NCBI GenBank assembly: GCA_903644075.1
Contig: CAHJXH010000016.1
Location: 1-34,559, forward strand
Reading direction: 5' to 3'
Source: Sphingobacteriaceae bacterium
Lineage (GTDB): Bacteria; Bacteroidota; Bacteroidia; Sphingobacteriales; Sphingobacteriaceae
DNA: 34,559 nt
Shown here: piece by piece, positions 9,174 to 18,217 of the stretch
Position numbering within the stretch: the stretch's first letter is position 1
Layout of the letters: each line of letters begins with the position of its first letter
Program-made: the position numbers and the translations under genes
The notes under the pieces: model-generated
Seen by the model: only the letters and a program-made list of their open reading frames with translations
What the model was told of the DNA's origin: nothing
Database searches by the model: none

Positions 9174-10563
9174 TGCATGCATCTGTTCTGTTTTATTACT
9201 GACAGCTAAACATGCCTACACACAGGTGGTTTTTAATATTAACTCAACTAATATTACAAGCGCCTCGTCTCTCAGCGTAGATAACGCGACTACTGTTTAT
9301 ACGGCTCCTGTTATTGCACTTGCTCCAACTGTTTCTGTAAAATCCGCAGCGGGTATTTTGGCCAAAACGGGTGGTGGCACCGGCTTATCACCAGGTTTGT
9401 TCACCGTTAAAATTATTGGTACCGGCGGCAGTTTACTTAATGTACTAAGTACTTCGCCAACTATAACATTATCAAACTCAGCTCAAAATATTTACACTTC
9501 AGTACTAAGTGCCATAGCAAGCGGTTCTATAAACCTAAGGTATGCTACCTTAAGCCCCGTTAATGCCACAACCTGGATAGCCGGATCTTATACTACCGAT
9601 TTAACTTTTGCAGCCAGTGCTGTGGCTTTGCCACCCGGTACACTCACCCCGGCCGTTGGTTCATTAACACTTAATGTAGCCTCCTTTATTTCGGTAACGC
9701 CTACACCAACCAGTATAGCGCTTACCGTAAATTCACTCGACTATTACCGGACAACAGCTATATCAGGCACTTATAGCATAGCCACAACTACTACGGTTCC
9801 TTATGGTATCAGGTTAAAAAATAATGCATCTACCTTCTCATACAGCAACGGATACTCTGGTGCAACAGACCCCGCAACAGCAACAACAAGGTTAACAGGG
9901 CAAATGACATCACCAACGTCCGGCTCTGCAATTACGGGAGGTACCACCTTTACCAATTTAGCCACGGGCTTAAGTGTGCCCACCAATAACCTGCAAACCA
10001 ATGTAATTACCCTAAGCATTACCCCTACCGATTTAAAAGCGGCATTTCTGCAAAAAGGAACTTATACAACTTCGGTTAATTTCGAGATTTTTGATGCGCA
10101 GACCCTCCCTGGTGCTACCACACAAACATTAAGCTGCCCATTTACTATCACCGTAAGTGACTTATCTGAACTTAAAGTAAACCAGACTGATATTAACCTC
10201 AATTACACAGGTTCGAGCGATTATGTTAATGGTATATATGCCGATGCAACAGGCCATCTTACACTAAGTAATACCAACCCCTTTGATGTATATGTAAAAG
10301 CCAGTAGCAGTACGCTAATTAATGGGACCAATACGTTACCGGTTGGTGTAATAACCATTGCACCGATGCCATCTTCTCCGGGTAGTTTTACTACCGTGAG
10401 TTTATCGGCAACAGCCCAGAAAATATTATCGGGATCTGTACCGGCAGTTGATAAAACTTTGAACGTGCGATACTCGATACCTGCTGCCAAGTCTCCGCAG
10501 CTTTTGGGTAAGCCGGCGGGTACCTATAACACAACTATAACTTATAGCTTTGTTGCGCCTTAA
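9142..10563 (+). CDS. Secreted three-module pilin-like protein (tip subunit/adhesin candidate)
   Basis: The frame has no ATG near its beginning. The TTG at 9142, 32 bp inside the chaperone gene, opens into a good signal peptide (ISACICSVLLLTAKHAYTQ), so TTG start and translational coupling are likely. After the signal come three beta-rich modules, about 28-185, 186-340 and 341-473. Each ends in the same kind of strand: AGSYTTDLTF, KGTYTTSVNF and AGTYNTTITY. The third resembles the single-module pilin-like protein upstream. A multi-module subunit made with a chaperone is typical of tip adhesins in chaperone-usher systems, though those usually have two domains. No binding site can be recognised. 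It is the last gene of the plus-strand unit and ends at a bidirectional terminator. Confidence 0.7.
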   Translation: MQKKKWTLRISACICSVLLLTAKHAYTQVVFNINSTNITSASSLSVDNATTVYTAPVIALAPTVSVKSAAGILAKTGGGTGLSPGLFTVKIIGTGGSLLNVLSTSPTITLSNSAQNIYTSVLSAIASGSINLRYATLSPVNATTWIAGSYTTDLTFAASAVALPPGTLTPAVGSLTLNVASFISVTPTPTSIALTVNSLDYYRTTAISGTYSIATTTTVPYGIRLKNNASTFSYSNGYSGATDPATATTRLTGQMTSPTSGSAITGGTTFTNLATGLSVPTNNLQTNVITLSITPTDLKAAFLQKGTYTTSVNFEIFDAQTLPGATTQTLSCPFTITVSDLSELKVNQTDINLNYTGSSDYVNGIYADATGHLTLSNTNPFDVYVKASSSTLINGTNTLPVGVITIAPMPSSPGSFTTVSLSATAQKILSGSVPAVDKTLNVRYSIPAAKSPQLLGKPAGTYNTTITYSFVAP

Positions 10564-10581
10564 TTGTATAGTGGCATGTGT

Positions 10582-10618
10582 AAAAAAACGTTCCGGCCTG
10601 AGTTACCGAAACGCTTTT
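10582..10618. terminator. Bidirectional terminator between the adhesin-like gene and the GH5 gene
   Basis: CGTTCCGG (10589-10596) pairs with CCGAAACG (10606-10613) with one mismatch around a 9-nt loop. A run of A lies on the left (10582-10588) and TTTT on the right (10615-10618), so it can work on both strands. It sits between two convergent genes whose stops are 64 bp apart. Confidence 0.75.
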
Positions 10619-10627
10619 CGATGCTGA

Positions 10628-12364
10628 TTATTCTTTTGTAAACAGGATAGATTTCAGGTTAAACCCTCCTTTATCAGCATAAATTCGAATTTTATTTATT
10701 CCTTTTTTAAGTAATACTTTTTTTAACCCAGCGAGGTGCCAGTTTTTTGAAGCATCATCATTAGTTAAAACAATATTACCTGTGTTGGTACCATTAACAG
10801 CAAGCGAAATTTGCCCTGCAGCAGTATCAGTAGCTACATTAAATTGTATAGTATAGTTGCCCTTTTGGGTTACAGTAACTGTATACTGCAGCCATTCGCC
10901 ATCTTCAATATTAAATACATGGTAGCCACTTTCATCAGGCTGAATATCCACCCCATCATTACGGTATGAATGGCCACGGTTGCCCTGCGTTTTTACGCCT
11001 GGCGTATACTGATAGCTTGCAGTATCTTTATCAAAATAAGCAAAACGCTGGCTGCCTAAATCATAATCAACCGCATTAATGGTGGTACTATTACCAATCA
11101 CTACTTCTTTAAACGGAATAGTCGCGGTCGATTTTGTTTGCCTGAACATCGCATCGGTTACATCTTTATGGTAGATGTTATTCTCCAGTTTGATGTTATT
11201 CAGAAACTCATCCAGTGCAGTAATAGCTTCTTCTTTTGATGGTTTTGGCCCTTTATCACTCCAATAATCAAGCAACCTTTGGTACGATGGCGTTAATTTT
11301 ATCTCAAGCGGATTATTAATACCTATCTTTTTTAACTGCCACCAACTCCAGCCAATATCATGGCTTTCTACCAATCGAATGGCCTCGGTAAACCAGGTAT
11401 TAGAGTTCTCTCCCGATTCACCCATCCAAATCGGAATATTATTTTGTTCGCTGATATTCAGAAAGTTTTGAATAGTGCCCTGTATATTAAAATTGCCATA
11501 CTTATGAAAACTCACCACCATATTATTGTCCCACGCCGGGAAAATGCCTTTGTAGTTATTGCCAAAGCCATTGCCTTCAATAATAATGATGTGCTTTTTA
11601 TCAACCTCGCGGATAGTTTTGGTAATATCTACCATTAACTTTCTCAGCGGTACGTTCTTCGTTTCATTGGTACCCCTTTTATCATCAGCACTTTCGAAAC
11701 CCCAGTTTGGTTCGTTAATAATATCGTAACCACCTATATATGGTTCATTGGCATAACGTTCGGCCAGTTTACGCCACAAAGCAATCATCTTATCCTGGTT
11801 GGCCTTACTATCCCAAAGCGATGGTTTTGACGGATCACGGTCTGATATATTCAGATCATTACCCTGCCCACCCGGCGTAGCATGCAGATCGAGAATCAGA
11901 TACATGTGATTAGCCTTGCACCACTTCAGCAAACTATCGGTCATGGCAAAACCTTTCTCTAACCAGGTATTTTTGCCTGCAACCGGTTCCCGATCAACAG
12001 GCAAAGTATACAGGTTGTAATGCATCGGCAGGCGGATTGAATTAAAGCCCCATGAGCGCATCGAATCAATATCAATTTTGCGGGTATTATTAGCTAACCA
12101 TTCATCATAAAATTTAGCCGTATAAGCCGAATCTGTAACTTCCTGAATTTTAGCTTTAATTTTATACTGCTGGCCGATGTTGCTTAAATGAAACATGTAG
12201 CCTTCCTGTAGCATCCAGCCTCCCAAGCCCATACCCCGGAGGATAATTTTGTTCCCTTTTTCGTCAGTAATAATGCGGCCTGTTGCTTTTAAATATCCCT
12301 GAGCATAGCTTGATGAAGCACCAAACAACACAGCCAGAAAGCAAGTCAATAATATTCTTCTCAT
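10628..12364 (-). CDS. Secreted GH5-family glycoside hydrolase with C-terminal CBM6
   Basis: The 578-residue protein has a signal peptide at 1-21 (ends SSYA|Q). Residues about 25-350 are a GH5-type (beta/alpha)8 domain: RLPMHYNLY, LILDLHATPGG, the acid/base in INEPN (E218), SFHKY, and the nucleophile in WMGESGEN (E316). A linker leads to a CBM6-like beta-sandwich at about 440-578 (Y-D and N-D-G-V-D-I patterns, GEWLQYTV, and a C-terminal strand FNLKSILF). It is the second gene of an operon, 20 bp after the GH30 gene. A role in beta-glucan hydrolysis at the cell surface or periplasm follows from this pairing; the exact linkage cannot be read from sequence. Confidence 0.9.
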   Translation of the reverse strand: MRRILLTCFLAVLFGASSSYAQGYLKATGRIITDEKGNKIILRGMGLGGWMLQEGYMFHLSNIGQQYKIKAKIQEVTDSAYTAKFYDEWLANNTRKIDIDSMRSWGFNSIRLPMHYNLYTLPVDREPVAGKNTWLEKGFAMTDSLLKWCKANHMYLILDLHATPGGQGNDLNISDRDPSKPSLWDSKANQDKMIALWRKLAERYANEPYIGGYDIINEPNWGFESADDKRGTNETKNVPLRKLMVDITKTIREVDKKHIIIIEGNGFGNNYKGIFPAWDNNMVVSFHKYGNFNIQGTIQNFLNISEQNNIPIWMGESGENSNTWFTEAIRLVESHDIGWSWWQLKKIGINNPLEIKLTPSYQRLLDYWSDKGPKPSKEEAITALDEFLNNIKLENNIYHKDVTDAMFRQTKSTATIPFKEVVIGNSTTINAVDYDLGSQRFAYFDKDTASYQYTPGVKTQGNRGHSYRNDGVDIQPDESGYHVFNIEDGEWLQYTVTVTQKGNYTIQFNVATDTAAGQISLAVNGTNTGNIVLTNDDASKNWHLAGLKKVLLKKGINKIRIYADKGGFNLKSILFTKE

Positions 12365-12384
12365 AGTATTAGGTTTATTGATCT

Positions 12385-13791
12385 TTATTTCCAGATATAA
12401 GTAGCTACAGAGCCCGCGTTTAAAGCCTCGCTCACTTGCTGGTCTTTATATTTTACGTTGAAGGTTTTGGCTTCGGTACCATTATTAATCACAATAAGCA
12501 CCTTTTTACCATCAGGGGTTTTAAAGGCTACGTTAGGCAAACCATCAACCAGGTTCGAAGCGATACGTACCGAACCCGGCCTCACAAACTTAGCCGCATG
12601 CGCTACCACGTAATAGGCCGGGTTGCGTGTAAAGTCATCTTTATCAATAGTAATACCACCCATGCATCGGTCGCAACCACCTCTGTCTGTATGCGGGTTA
12701 CTTTGCGGGTCGGCCGCTAAGTTCCATTCAATTACGGTACGGCTCCAATTACGTGTTGCCCCGATGGTTAAATTGGTAATGTGCTCGGCAACGTCTCGTT
12801 TAAAATTACCCGGCGTACCCATCCATTGCTCGGTAAAGTATAGATTGCGATCTGGATGGGCATCATGTACAGTAGATAAAGCCTCAATTTTACCTGCATA
12901 CAAGTGAAATGCCGAACCATCCACATACTTCTTAGCCTCAGGGTCATTTAAAATAGAGATCGGATACTCGGGTCTATCACAGTTGTGGTCGTAAACAATA
13001 ATCTTGGTTTTAATACCTTCTGCCTTAAACATTGGGCCCAGGTTAGTTTTAATAAAATTAGCCTGATCCGGTGCCAGCATCAGCATACTTGGGTTATTCC
13101 CCGGATGCAAAGGTTCGTTTTGCACCGTCATCGCATCAATCGTAATTCCCTCCTTTTTCATACTTTGTACATACTTTACCAGGTATTTAGCATAAGCATC
13201 AAAGTATTCGGGTTTTAGGCTTCCGCCACGGGTATCGCCGGTTGTTTTCATCCACACCGGTGGCGACCATGACGAACCCAGAATTTTAATCTTTGGGTTG
13301 ATAGCCAGGATCTCTTTCAATACCGGAATTACATCCTTTTTATCGGGACCCAAATCAAATTTGGCCATATCAGGATCGGTTTCTCCGGCAGGTAAATCAT
13401 CATAAGAAAACACATAAGGATTAAGATCAGATGCACCAATAGTCACCCGCAAATAGCTGATACCGATATTTTTGCCATCCGTTGCAAAAAGCTCTTTCAG
13501 CATTTCAGCACGTTTAGCCGGGGCCATTTTAATGATCAACTGGGCACTGCCGCCAGTTAAGCAAAAACCGAAACCATCAATATTCTGGTAGCTTTCCTTT
13601 TCATTGATTTCAATTAAAGGGTTTTGGTTTGTTGCTTTTCCAAAAGGTACTTCCTGTTTCTGCTGTTCAAATAATGCTGATTGATCTGCATTGGTTAACC
13701 AGGTTTGTACGTAACCTTTTTGCTGGGCAAAAGCAGATGTTGCAGCAACTGTAATTGCCGCGGCCAGTGTAAGTTTTTTAATGTTTAGCAT
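12385..13791 (-). CDS. Secreted GH30-family glycoside hydrolase (glucosylceramidase/endo-beta-1,6-glucanase type)
   Basis: The 468-residue protein has a signal peptide at 1-22 (ends AFA|Q). GH30 marks are clear: the early beta-strand segment YQNIDGFGFCLTGG, YLRVTIGASD, ILGSSWSPPVWMKT, the acid/base in TVQNEPL (E226), and the nucleophile in YFTEQWMG (E321). A C-terminal beta-sandwich side domain (LPNVAFKTPDGKKVLIVINN) completes the fold, as normal for the family. Substrates in the family include glucosylceramide and beta-1,6-glucan; secretion and the GH5 partner favour beta-glucan. It is the first gene of the minus-strand operon and is divergent from the 7TM sensor gene, which may control it. 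Confidence 0.9.
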   Translation of the reverse strand: MLNIKKLTLAAAITVAATSAFAQQKGYVQTWLTNADQSALFEQQKQEVPFGKATNQNPLIEINEKESYQNIDGFGFCLTGGSAQLIIKMAPAKRAEMLKELFATDGKNIGISYLRVTIGASDLNPYVFSYDDLPAGETDPDMAKFDLGPDKKDVIPVLKEILAINPKIKILGSSWSPPVWMKTTGDTRGGSLKPEYFDAYAKYLVKYVQSMKKEGITIDAMTVQNEPLHPGNNPSMLMLAPDQANFIKTNLGPMFKAEGIKTKIIVYDHNCDRPEYPISILNDPEAKKYVDGSAFHLYAGKIEALSTVHDAHPDRNLYFTEQWMGTPGNFKRDVAEHITNLTIGATRNWSRTVIEWNLAADPQSNPHTDRGGCDRCMGGITIDKDDFTRNPAYYVVAHAAKFVRPGSVRIASNLVDGLPNVAFKTPDGKKVLIVINNGTEAKTFNVKYKDQQVSEALNAGSVATYIWK

Positions 13792-13850
13792 TTGTTATAT
13801 GGTATAGAAGATGTATCCCCATTTACATCGCTTGTACAATAGGGCGTGGC

Positions 13851-13858
13851 CAAAAATA
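13851..13858 (-). promoter_or_regulatory. Candidate -7 element for the GH30-GH5 operon
   Basis: The minus strand reads TATTTTTG, an exact match to the Bacteroidota -7 consensus TAnnTTTG, 60 bp before the GH30 start. I see no convincing -33 TTG at the usual distance. Confidence 0.35.
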
Positions 13859-14084
13859 TTGAAAGAGATTTAATAAAAAGAATAATTTTATTTCAATACA
13901 TTGATAATTAGACAATTACAAATTTAACAATACGTTTAATGAACTGAAGCCTTAGTTTACAAGAAGGCCTATTTACCTCATTTATAGCATTATATAAACT
14001 ATAAGCAATTTTGTGATAATACGCTTAGATCACATTAAAAAATTTGAACTTTATGGGTAAAATTGGCTTTGAAAGCTCTCTTTT

Positions 14085-14101
14085 GCCACATTTATTGTGG
14101 C
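14085..14101. repeat. Perfect inverted repeat GCCACA/TGTGGC (operator candidate)
   Basis: GCCACA, five bases, then TGTGGC. It lies in the divergent spacer between the sensor and GH30 genes, about 50 bp upstream of the sensor's candidate -7 element. It could be a regulator site or a short RNA hairpin; no T-run follows it. Confidence 0.35.
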
Positions 14102-14152
14102 TAAATGGGCAAGGCACGCACCTGCATATTTAATTTGTATGCTTTAATTATT

Positions 14153-14160
14153 TAGCTTTG
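14153..14160 (+). promoter_or_regulatory. Candidate -7 element for the 7TM sensor gene
   Basis: TAGCTTTG matches TAnnTTTG exactly, 75 bp before the ATG. A TTTG lies upstream at 14134-14137, but the 15-bp spacing is shorter than the usual 17-23. Confidence 0.35.
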
Positions 14161-14235
14161 TTTTAACGCATCCGCCACGGATGCTATACAACCAATTTTT
14201 GTTAACCTATTAATTAAGCTTTTTCGATCAAATCG

Positions 14236-16155
14236 ATGATTAAACGCATTATTAACGTTTTAATTATTTGTGCATTGTTTTCAGTGCATGCCCTTGCGCA
14301 GGATATTGTATCTGTAAACAGTAAACTCGAAAACGAGATATTTACCCATCACCAGATTTATTGTTTTGAGGATACTTCAAACAGCGTATCATTCAACGAT
14401 ATAAAGGATGGTAAGTTTAAAAATGCATTTCAGCCAAATAAAGACTACTATCCCAGAAATCACCACCGCAATTCTACTTACTGGTACAAGATCAAATTGA
14501 ATTTCACGGAGGACATTATAGATAAGCCCTCTATTTTCGAGTTTTTTGATCAGACTACCGATAATATAACAGCCTATATCCCTAACCTAAAAGGGCAATA
14601 TATAGCCCATAAAACCGGGGCTTCTCTTAATTTTGAGAATAGGTTATTTAAGCATAAAAACTTCGAATTTATTATACCTAACCAGCTTAAGGGCGAATAT
14701 ACTTATTACTTCAAAGTAAGCTCGCGCGAGGCTGTTAACGTAATTATTGTATACCGCACCCTGCATTACTTTATTTATTACGCCCTCACCGAATACTTAA
14801 CGTACGGACTTTTTTACGGCATGATACTCATATTCTGCTTCCATAACCTGCTCATGTTTATAGCAGTAAAAAAGAAGCAGTACCTGTATTATGTATTATA
14901 TATTTTAAGCATAGGCTTTTACGAAATGAGTACCGATGGCATTGCGTTTCAATATTTATGGCCCGGCGCACCACGTTGGAATGAGTATGCTTATGGTACT
15001 GCCCTTTATCTAATCAGCATTTTTGCACTCATTTTCACTAAAGAACTTTTGCATGTAAAAAGCAAAGCACCTGTACTGCATCGCATCATTAATTACCTTT
15101 TAATTGCACGCACGGTATATTTTGTTTTTTGCCTGTGCTTTGATAACAGCCTGTTTTACTACAAGTTTGTTGAATTTGTGCCGCTTATTACTGCCTTTGT
15201 AACCGGTATTACCATATTGAGGCAGGGTTACAAACCAGCCCGTTTTTTTGTGCTTGGATACAGTTTTCTGTTTTTAGGCTTTTTGGGCAAGGCCATTACC
15301 GTATTGGGCTACAATAAATATTTCCCGGGCTTTGTTGGCCATTACAGCATTAGCTATAGTTTCATATTAGAGATGGTGTTTCTTTCATTTGCTATTGGCG
15401 ACCAGGTGCGGTTATTGCGAAAAGAGAAAGACAGTGCACTGGATGAAACCATCAGGCAGATGAATATTAACAGTGAACTAAAAGATTCTATTAACCAGGA
15501 ACTGGAAATACAGGTTACTATCCGCACTAAAGAAGTGATCGAGAAATCGCAGGAAATATTTGAACAGGCGCATATTATTGAAGAGCAAAACCATGAGCTA
15601 ATGGCCATTAATGCCCAGCTTGAGCTGCAGGCTGATGAGATATCGAGAATGAATGTATTGCTGGAAAAGGATAACATCCAGCTCAAAGACAATATTGAAA
15701 AGGTAACCGATGCCCGCGCCATGTCGACCGAGTTATCGTTCGAAGAGTTTAGCGCCAAATACCCCGATCAGGAACGCTGTAATAAGTTTTTGGCTGATAT
15801 TAAATGGACTAAAGGTTTTCAATGCGTTAAGTGTACCAATACAACTTACAACGAAGGCCGTGCACCTTATAGCCGCCGTTGTACCAAATGCGGGTACGAG
15901 GAATCGGTACTGTTTAACACCATTTTCCAAAACAGCCGCATCCCGATCAACAAAGCATTTTATCTCGTTTACCTCATGTACACCAGCAAAGGTACCATAT
16001 CATCGTACCAGTTATCTGAGAAATTGGGTATTCGCCAAAGTACCTGCTGGCAATATGCCATTAAAGTAAAAAAAGTGATGGAAGAACGTAAAAAAGGTAA
16101 AAGAAACACAAATTTGGGCTGGAGTAAATTGATTATTGCCCCAGCTACCGACTGA
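14236..16155 (+). CDS. 7TMR-DISM membrane sensor fused to an IS1595-type transposase zinc ribbon/HTH
   Basis: The 639-residue protein begins with a signal peptide (1-21, ends ALA|Q). Residues 22-175 are a periplasmic beta domain of the 7TMR-DISM type, and about 178-392 hold seven membrane helices. Residues 395-495 are a long coiled coil, rich in Glu, Gln and Lys. The C-terminus matches the start of IS1595-family transposases: SFEEFSAKYPDQERCNKFL, GFQCVKC, RRCTKCG, then TIFQNSRIPINKAFYLVYLM and an HTH (ISSYQLSEKLGIRQSTCW). The zinc ligands are C530, C533, C549 and C552. The DDE nuclease part is absent, since the protein ends about 20 residues past the HTH-linked basic segment. The likely role is a membrane-bound sensor that binds DNA directly. 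It is divergent from the GH30-GH5 operon and 26 bp before the next gene, its likely targets. Confidence 0.82.
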   Translation: MIKRIINVLIICALFSVHALAQDIVSVNSKLENEIFTHHQIYCFEDTSNSVSFNDIKDGKFKNAFQPNKDYYPRNHHRNSTYWYKIKLNFTEDIIDKPSIFEFFDQTTDNITAYIPNLKGQYIAHKTGASLNFENRLFKHKNFEFIIPNQLKGEYTYYFKVSSREAVNVIIVYRTLHYFIYYALTEYLTYGLFYGMILIFCFHNLLMFIAVKKKQYLYYVLYILSIGFYEMSTDGIAFQYLWPGAPRWNEYAYGTALYLISIFALIFTKELLHVKSKAPVLHRIINYLLIARTVYFVFCLCFDNSLFYYKFVEFVPLITAFVTGITILRQGYKPARFFVLGYSFLFLGFLGKAITVLGYNKYFPGFVGHYSISYSFILEMVFLSFAIGDQVRLLRKEKDSALDETIRQMNINSELKDSINQELEIQVTIRTKEVIEKSQEIFEQAHIIEEQNHELMAINAQLELQADEISRMNVLLEKDNIQLKDNIEKVTDARAMSTELSFEEFSAKYPDQERCNKFLADIKWTKGFQCVKCTNTTYNEGRAPYSRRCTKCGYEESVLFNTIFQNSRIPINKAFYLVYLMYTSKGTISSYQLSEKLGIRQSTCWQYAIKVKKVMEERKKGKRNTNLGWSKLIIAPATD

Positions 16156-16181
16156 CATTTTCCTAAATAAACCATCTGCCT

Positions 16182-18098
16182 GTGTCTGACTATTCTAGAA
16201 GAAATTTTATTAAAACCACTGCCATTGGTGGTTTAAGCCTAATGGGCGCTGCCAGCCTGAGCGAAGGGTTCGCATTGGATTTGCCTGCTGCATCCAACGA
16301 TTTATATGCCTTAAGCCAGCACCTTGTGCAACAATGGGGCGATGCCTTATTAGCTTTGCAAGTAATGGATAAATCACACACGCTGGATTATGGCGGAATT
16401 TATTGCACTGCAGATCAGGCGGTACATGGCCGTGTCGGCGATACCATTTATCCTTTATTTTACCTGGCTGATAAAACGAAGAACAGTAAGTATAGCGATG
16501 CTGCGCATTTACTTTATGAGTGGATTGAACGAAGGGTTAGTCAGCCGGATGGTTCGTGGTTAAATGAACCAGTAGCCGGCTCATGGAAAGGCACTACTGT
16601 GTTTGCATCCATTGCGTTAGCTGAAACTTTGAAAAATCATGGCAACTTAATAGATACTTCTTCTAAAACAAGAATTTCAGAACGATTGATTAAAGCCGGC
16701 GACTACATCTACGATAATTTCAACATAGCTTACGGCAATATCAATTACCCGGTAACCGCATCTTACGGTTTGTCGTTATTAGGTACCGTTCTCGATGTAC
16801 CTAAGTTTAAGCACCGTGGTAAAGAGCTTGCCGATGAAGCTTTGAAATACTTTTCGCCCAAAAACAATTTGCTATATGGCGAGGGTGATATTATTACACC
16901 AAGTAAGAAAGGCTGCTATTCTATCGATTTGGGTTATAACGTTGAAGAATCGCTGCCTGCACTGGTGATGTACGGATTGCTGAATAATGATAAGGAGGTT
17001 TTAGATGCCGTAACCCAATCTATGCAGGCGCATCTGGAATTTATGTTACCCGATGGCGGCTGGGACAACAGCTGGGGAACCCGTAATTACAAATGGACCT
17101 ACTGGGGAAGCCGCACATCCGATGGCTGTCAGACCGCTTATGCCCTACTAGCCGATCGCGACCCGAAGTTTTATAAAGCAGCATTACGCAATACGCAGTT
17201 GATGCAGCAACTAACTGTAAATGGATTATTGCAAGGCGGCCCGCATTATGCAGCGCATAATGTGCCCATATGCGTGCACCATACATTCTCTCATATCAAA
17301 GCATTAACTACTATATTAGATTATAGTAAAGCCAACAAACCAATTGATATAGCGAAGGTCTCGTTACCTCGCGAAACCAATTATGGCAGTCGCTTTATTG
17401 CAGACACACAAACCTATTTAGTGGCAAAGAATGGATTTAAAGCCACCATTACCGGTTACGATAAAGAGTATAAGAAAACTAAGAATGGTCACGCCACCGG
17501 TGGTGCGTTAACTACTTTATGGCATGCTAAAACCGGATCTATATTATCAGGAAGTATGAATGAATACCAGATCTTTGAAGCGGGCAATCAACAAGCTGAC
17601 AACGACCCTCATTCCATAGCTTTAACGCCACGCATTGAACTAAGGACTGGCGGCAAACTATATATGAACATTAGCGACCTAAATGCGCGTATGGAGATCG
17701 ACCAAAATCCGGATCAGATCACCATTAATACATTCTCTAAACTGGTAGATAAAGATCAGGCAGACCCATCAGCGGTTATTAACTGCCAGGTATCTTATCA
17801 TTTCGATCATCAAAAAACCAGTATAAAGTTTAAGTATGATAAGAGTGAATTTGATGGACAGGTGAAAATTATTGTTCCGGTAATATCTAAATCAACAGAG
17901 AAGGTCACGGTACTTAATAGTAAAGAAATGACCGTAAAGAAAGATTTGGCAGCGGTTAAAATATCAGCAGATCAATCACTTATTACGCTGCCCAGCACCA
18001 ACGGAAGGATTTTTAATTATGTACCCGGCTTTGAAGCCATTCCATTAAGTATATCTGCTAATGAAGCAACTATCCGGTTTGAAATAATGAATTTGTAA
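16182..18098 (+). CDS. Tat-exported protein, probable carbohydrate-active (alpha/alpha toroid plus beta domain)
   Basis: The 638-residue protein starts at a GTG, 26 bp after the sensor gene; this start places a twin-arginine signal (SRRNFIKTTAIGG, RR at 6-7) at the N-terminus. Residues about 40-390 are mainly helical with Trp, Tyr and Gly-rich turns (YGGIYCTADQ, DGSWLNEPVAGSWKG, DGGWDNSWGTR, VHHTFSHIKAL), the pattern of (alpha/alpha)-barrel glycosidases and polysaccharide lyases. Residues about 390-638 are beta-rich, like the sandwich domain of heparinase-type lyases. I do not recognise a specific family, and the catalytic residues are not certain; H-H in VHHTFSH is a candidate. Co-transcription with the sensor, opposite two glycanase genes, supports a polysaccharide role. 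Confidence 0.7.
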   Translation: MSDYSRRNFIKTTAIGGLSLMGAASLSEGFALDLPAASNDLYALSQHLVQQWGDALLALQVMDKSHTLDYGGIYCTADQAVHGRVGDTIYPLFYLADKTKNSKYSDAAHLLYEWIERRVSQPDGSWLNEPVAGSWKGTTVFASIALAETLKNHGNLIDTSSKTRISERLIKAGDYIYDNFNIAYGNINYPVTASYGLSLLGTVLDVPKFKHRGKELADEALKYFSPKNNLLYGEGDIITPSKKGCYSIDLGYNVEESLPALVMYGLLNNDKEVLDAVTQSMQAHLEFMLPDGGWDNSWGTRNYKWTYWGSRTSDGCQTAYALLADRDPKFYKAALRNTQLMQQLTVNGLLQGGPHYAAHNVPICVHHTFSHIKALTTILDYSKANKPIDIAKVSLPRETNYGSRFIADTQTYLVAKNGFKATITGYDKEYKKTKNGHATGGALTTLWHAKTGSILSGSMNEYQIFEAGNQQADNDPHSIALTPRIELRTGGKLYMNISDLNARMEIDQNPDQITINTFSKLVDKDQADPSAVINCQVSYHFDHQKTSIKFKYDKSEFDGQVKIIVPVISKSTEKVTVLNSKEMTVKKDLAAVKISADQSLITLPSTNGRIFNYVPGFEAIPLSISANEATIRFEIMNL

Positions 18099-18217
18099 TT
18101 ATTGGGTGACGATGTAAAATAAGCCAAAAAACGCTTAGAAATCCGGAACAAAGAACTGATATTTGCGTTGAAAGAAGAGCTTAATCTGCAAATACAATTT
18201 CAAACTATTAAAACATT

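Larger units (their letters stand above)
13792..14235. other. 444-bp divergent intergenic region between the GH30 and 7TM sensor genes
   Basis: AT-rich non-coding DNA between two divergent genes. I see one candidate -7 element on each strand, listed separately, and an inverted repeat at 14085-14101. I found no tRNA, small RNA or convincing small ORF. Confidence 0.6.

Noticed and set aside
13792..14235. tRNA or other structured RNA gene in the 444-bp spacer
   Set aside because: No cloverleaf or CCA-like end could be found by eye; only a 6-bp inverted repeat is present.
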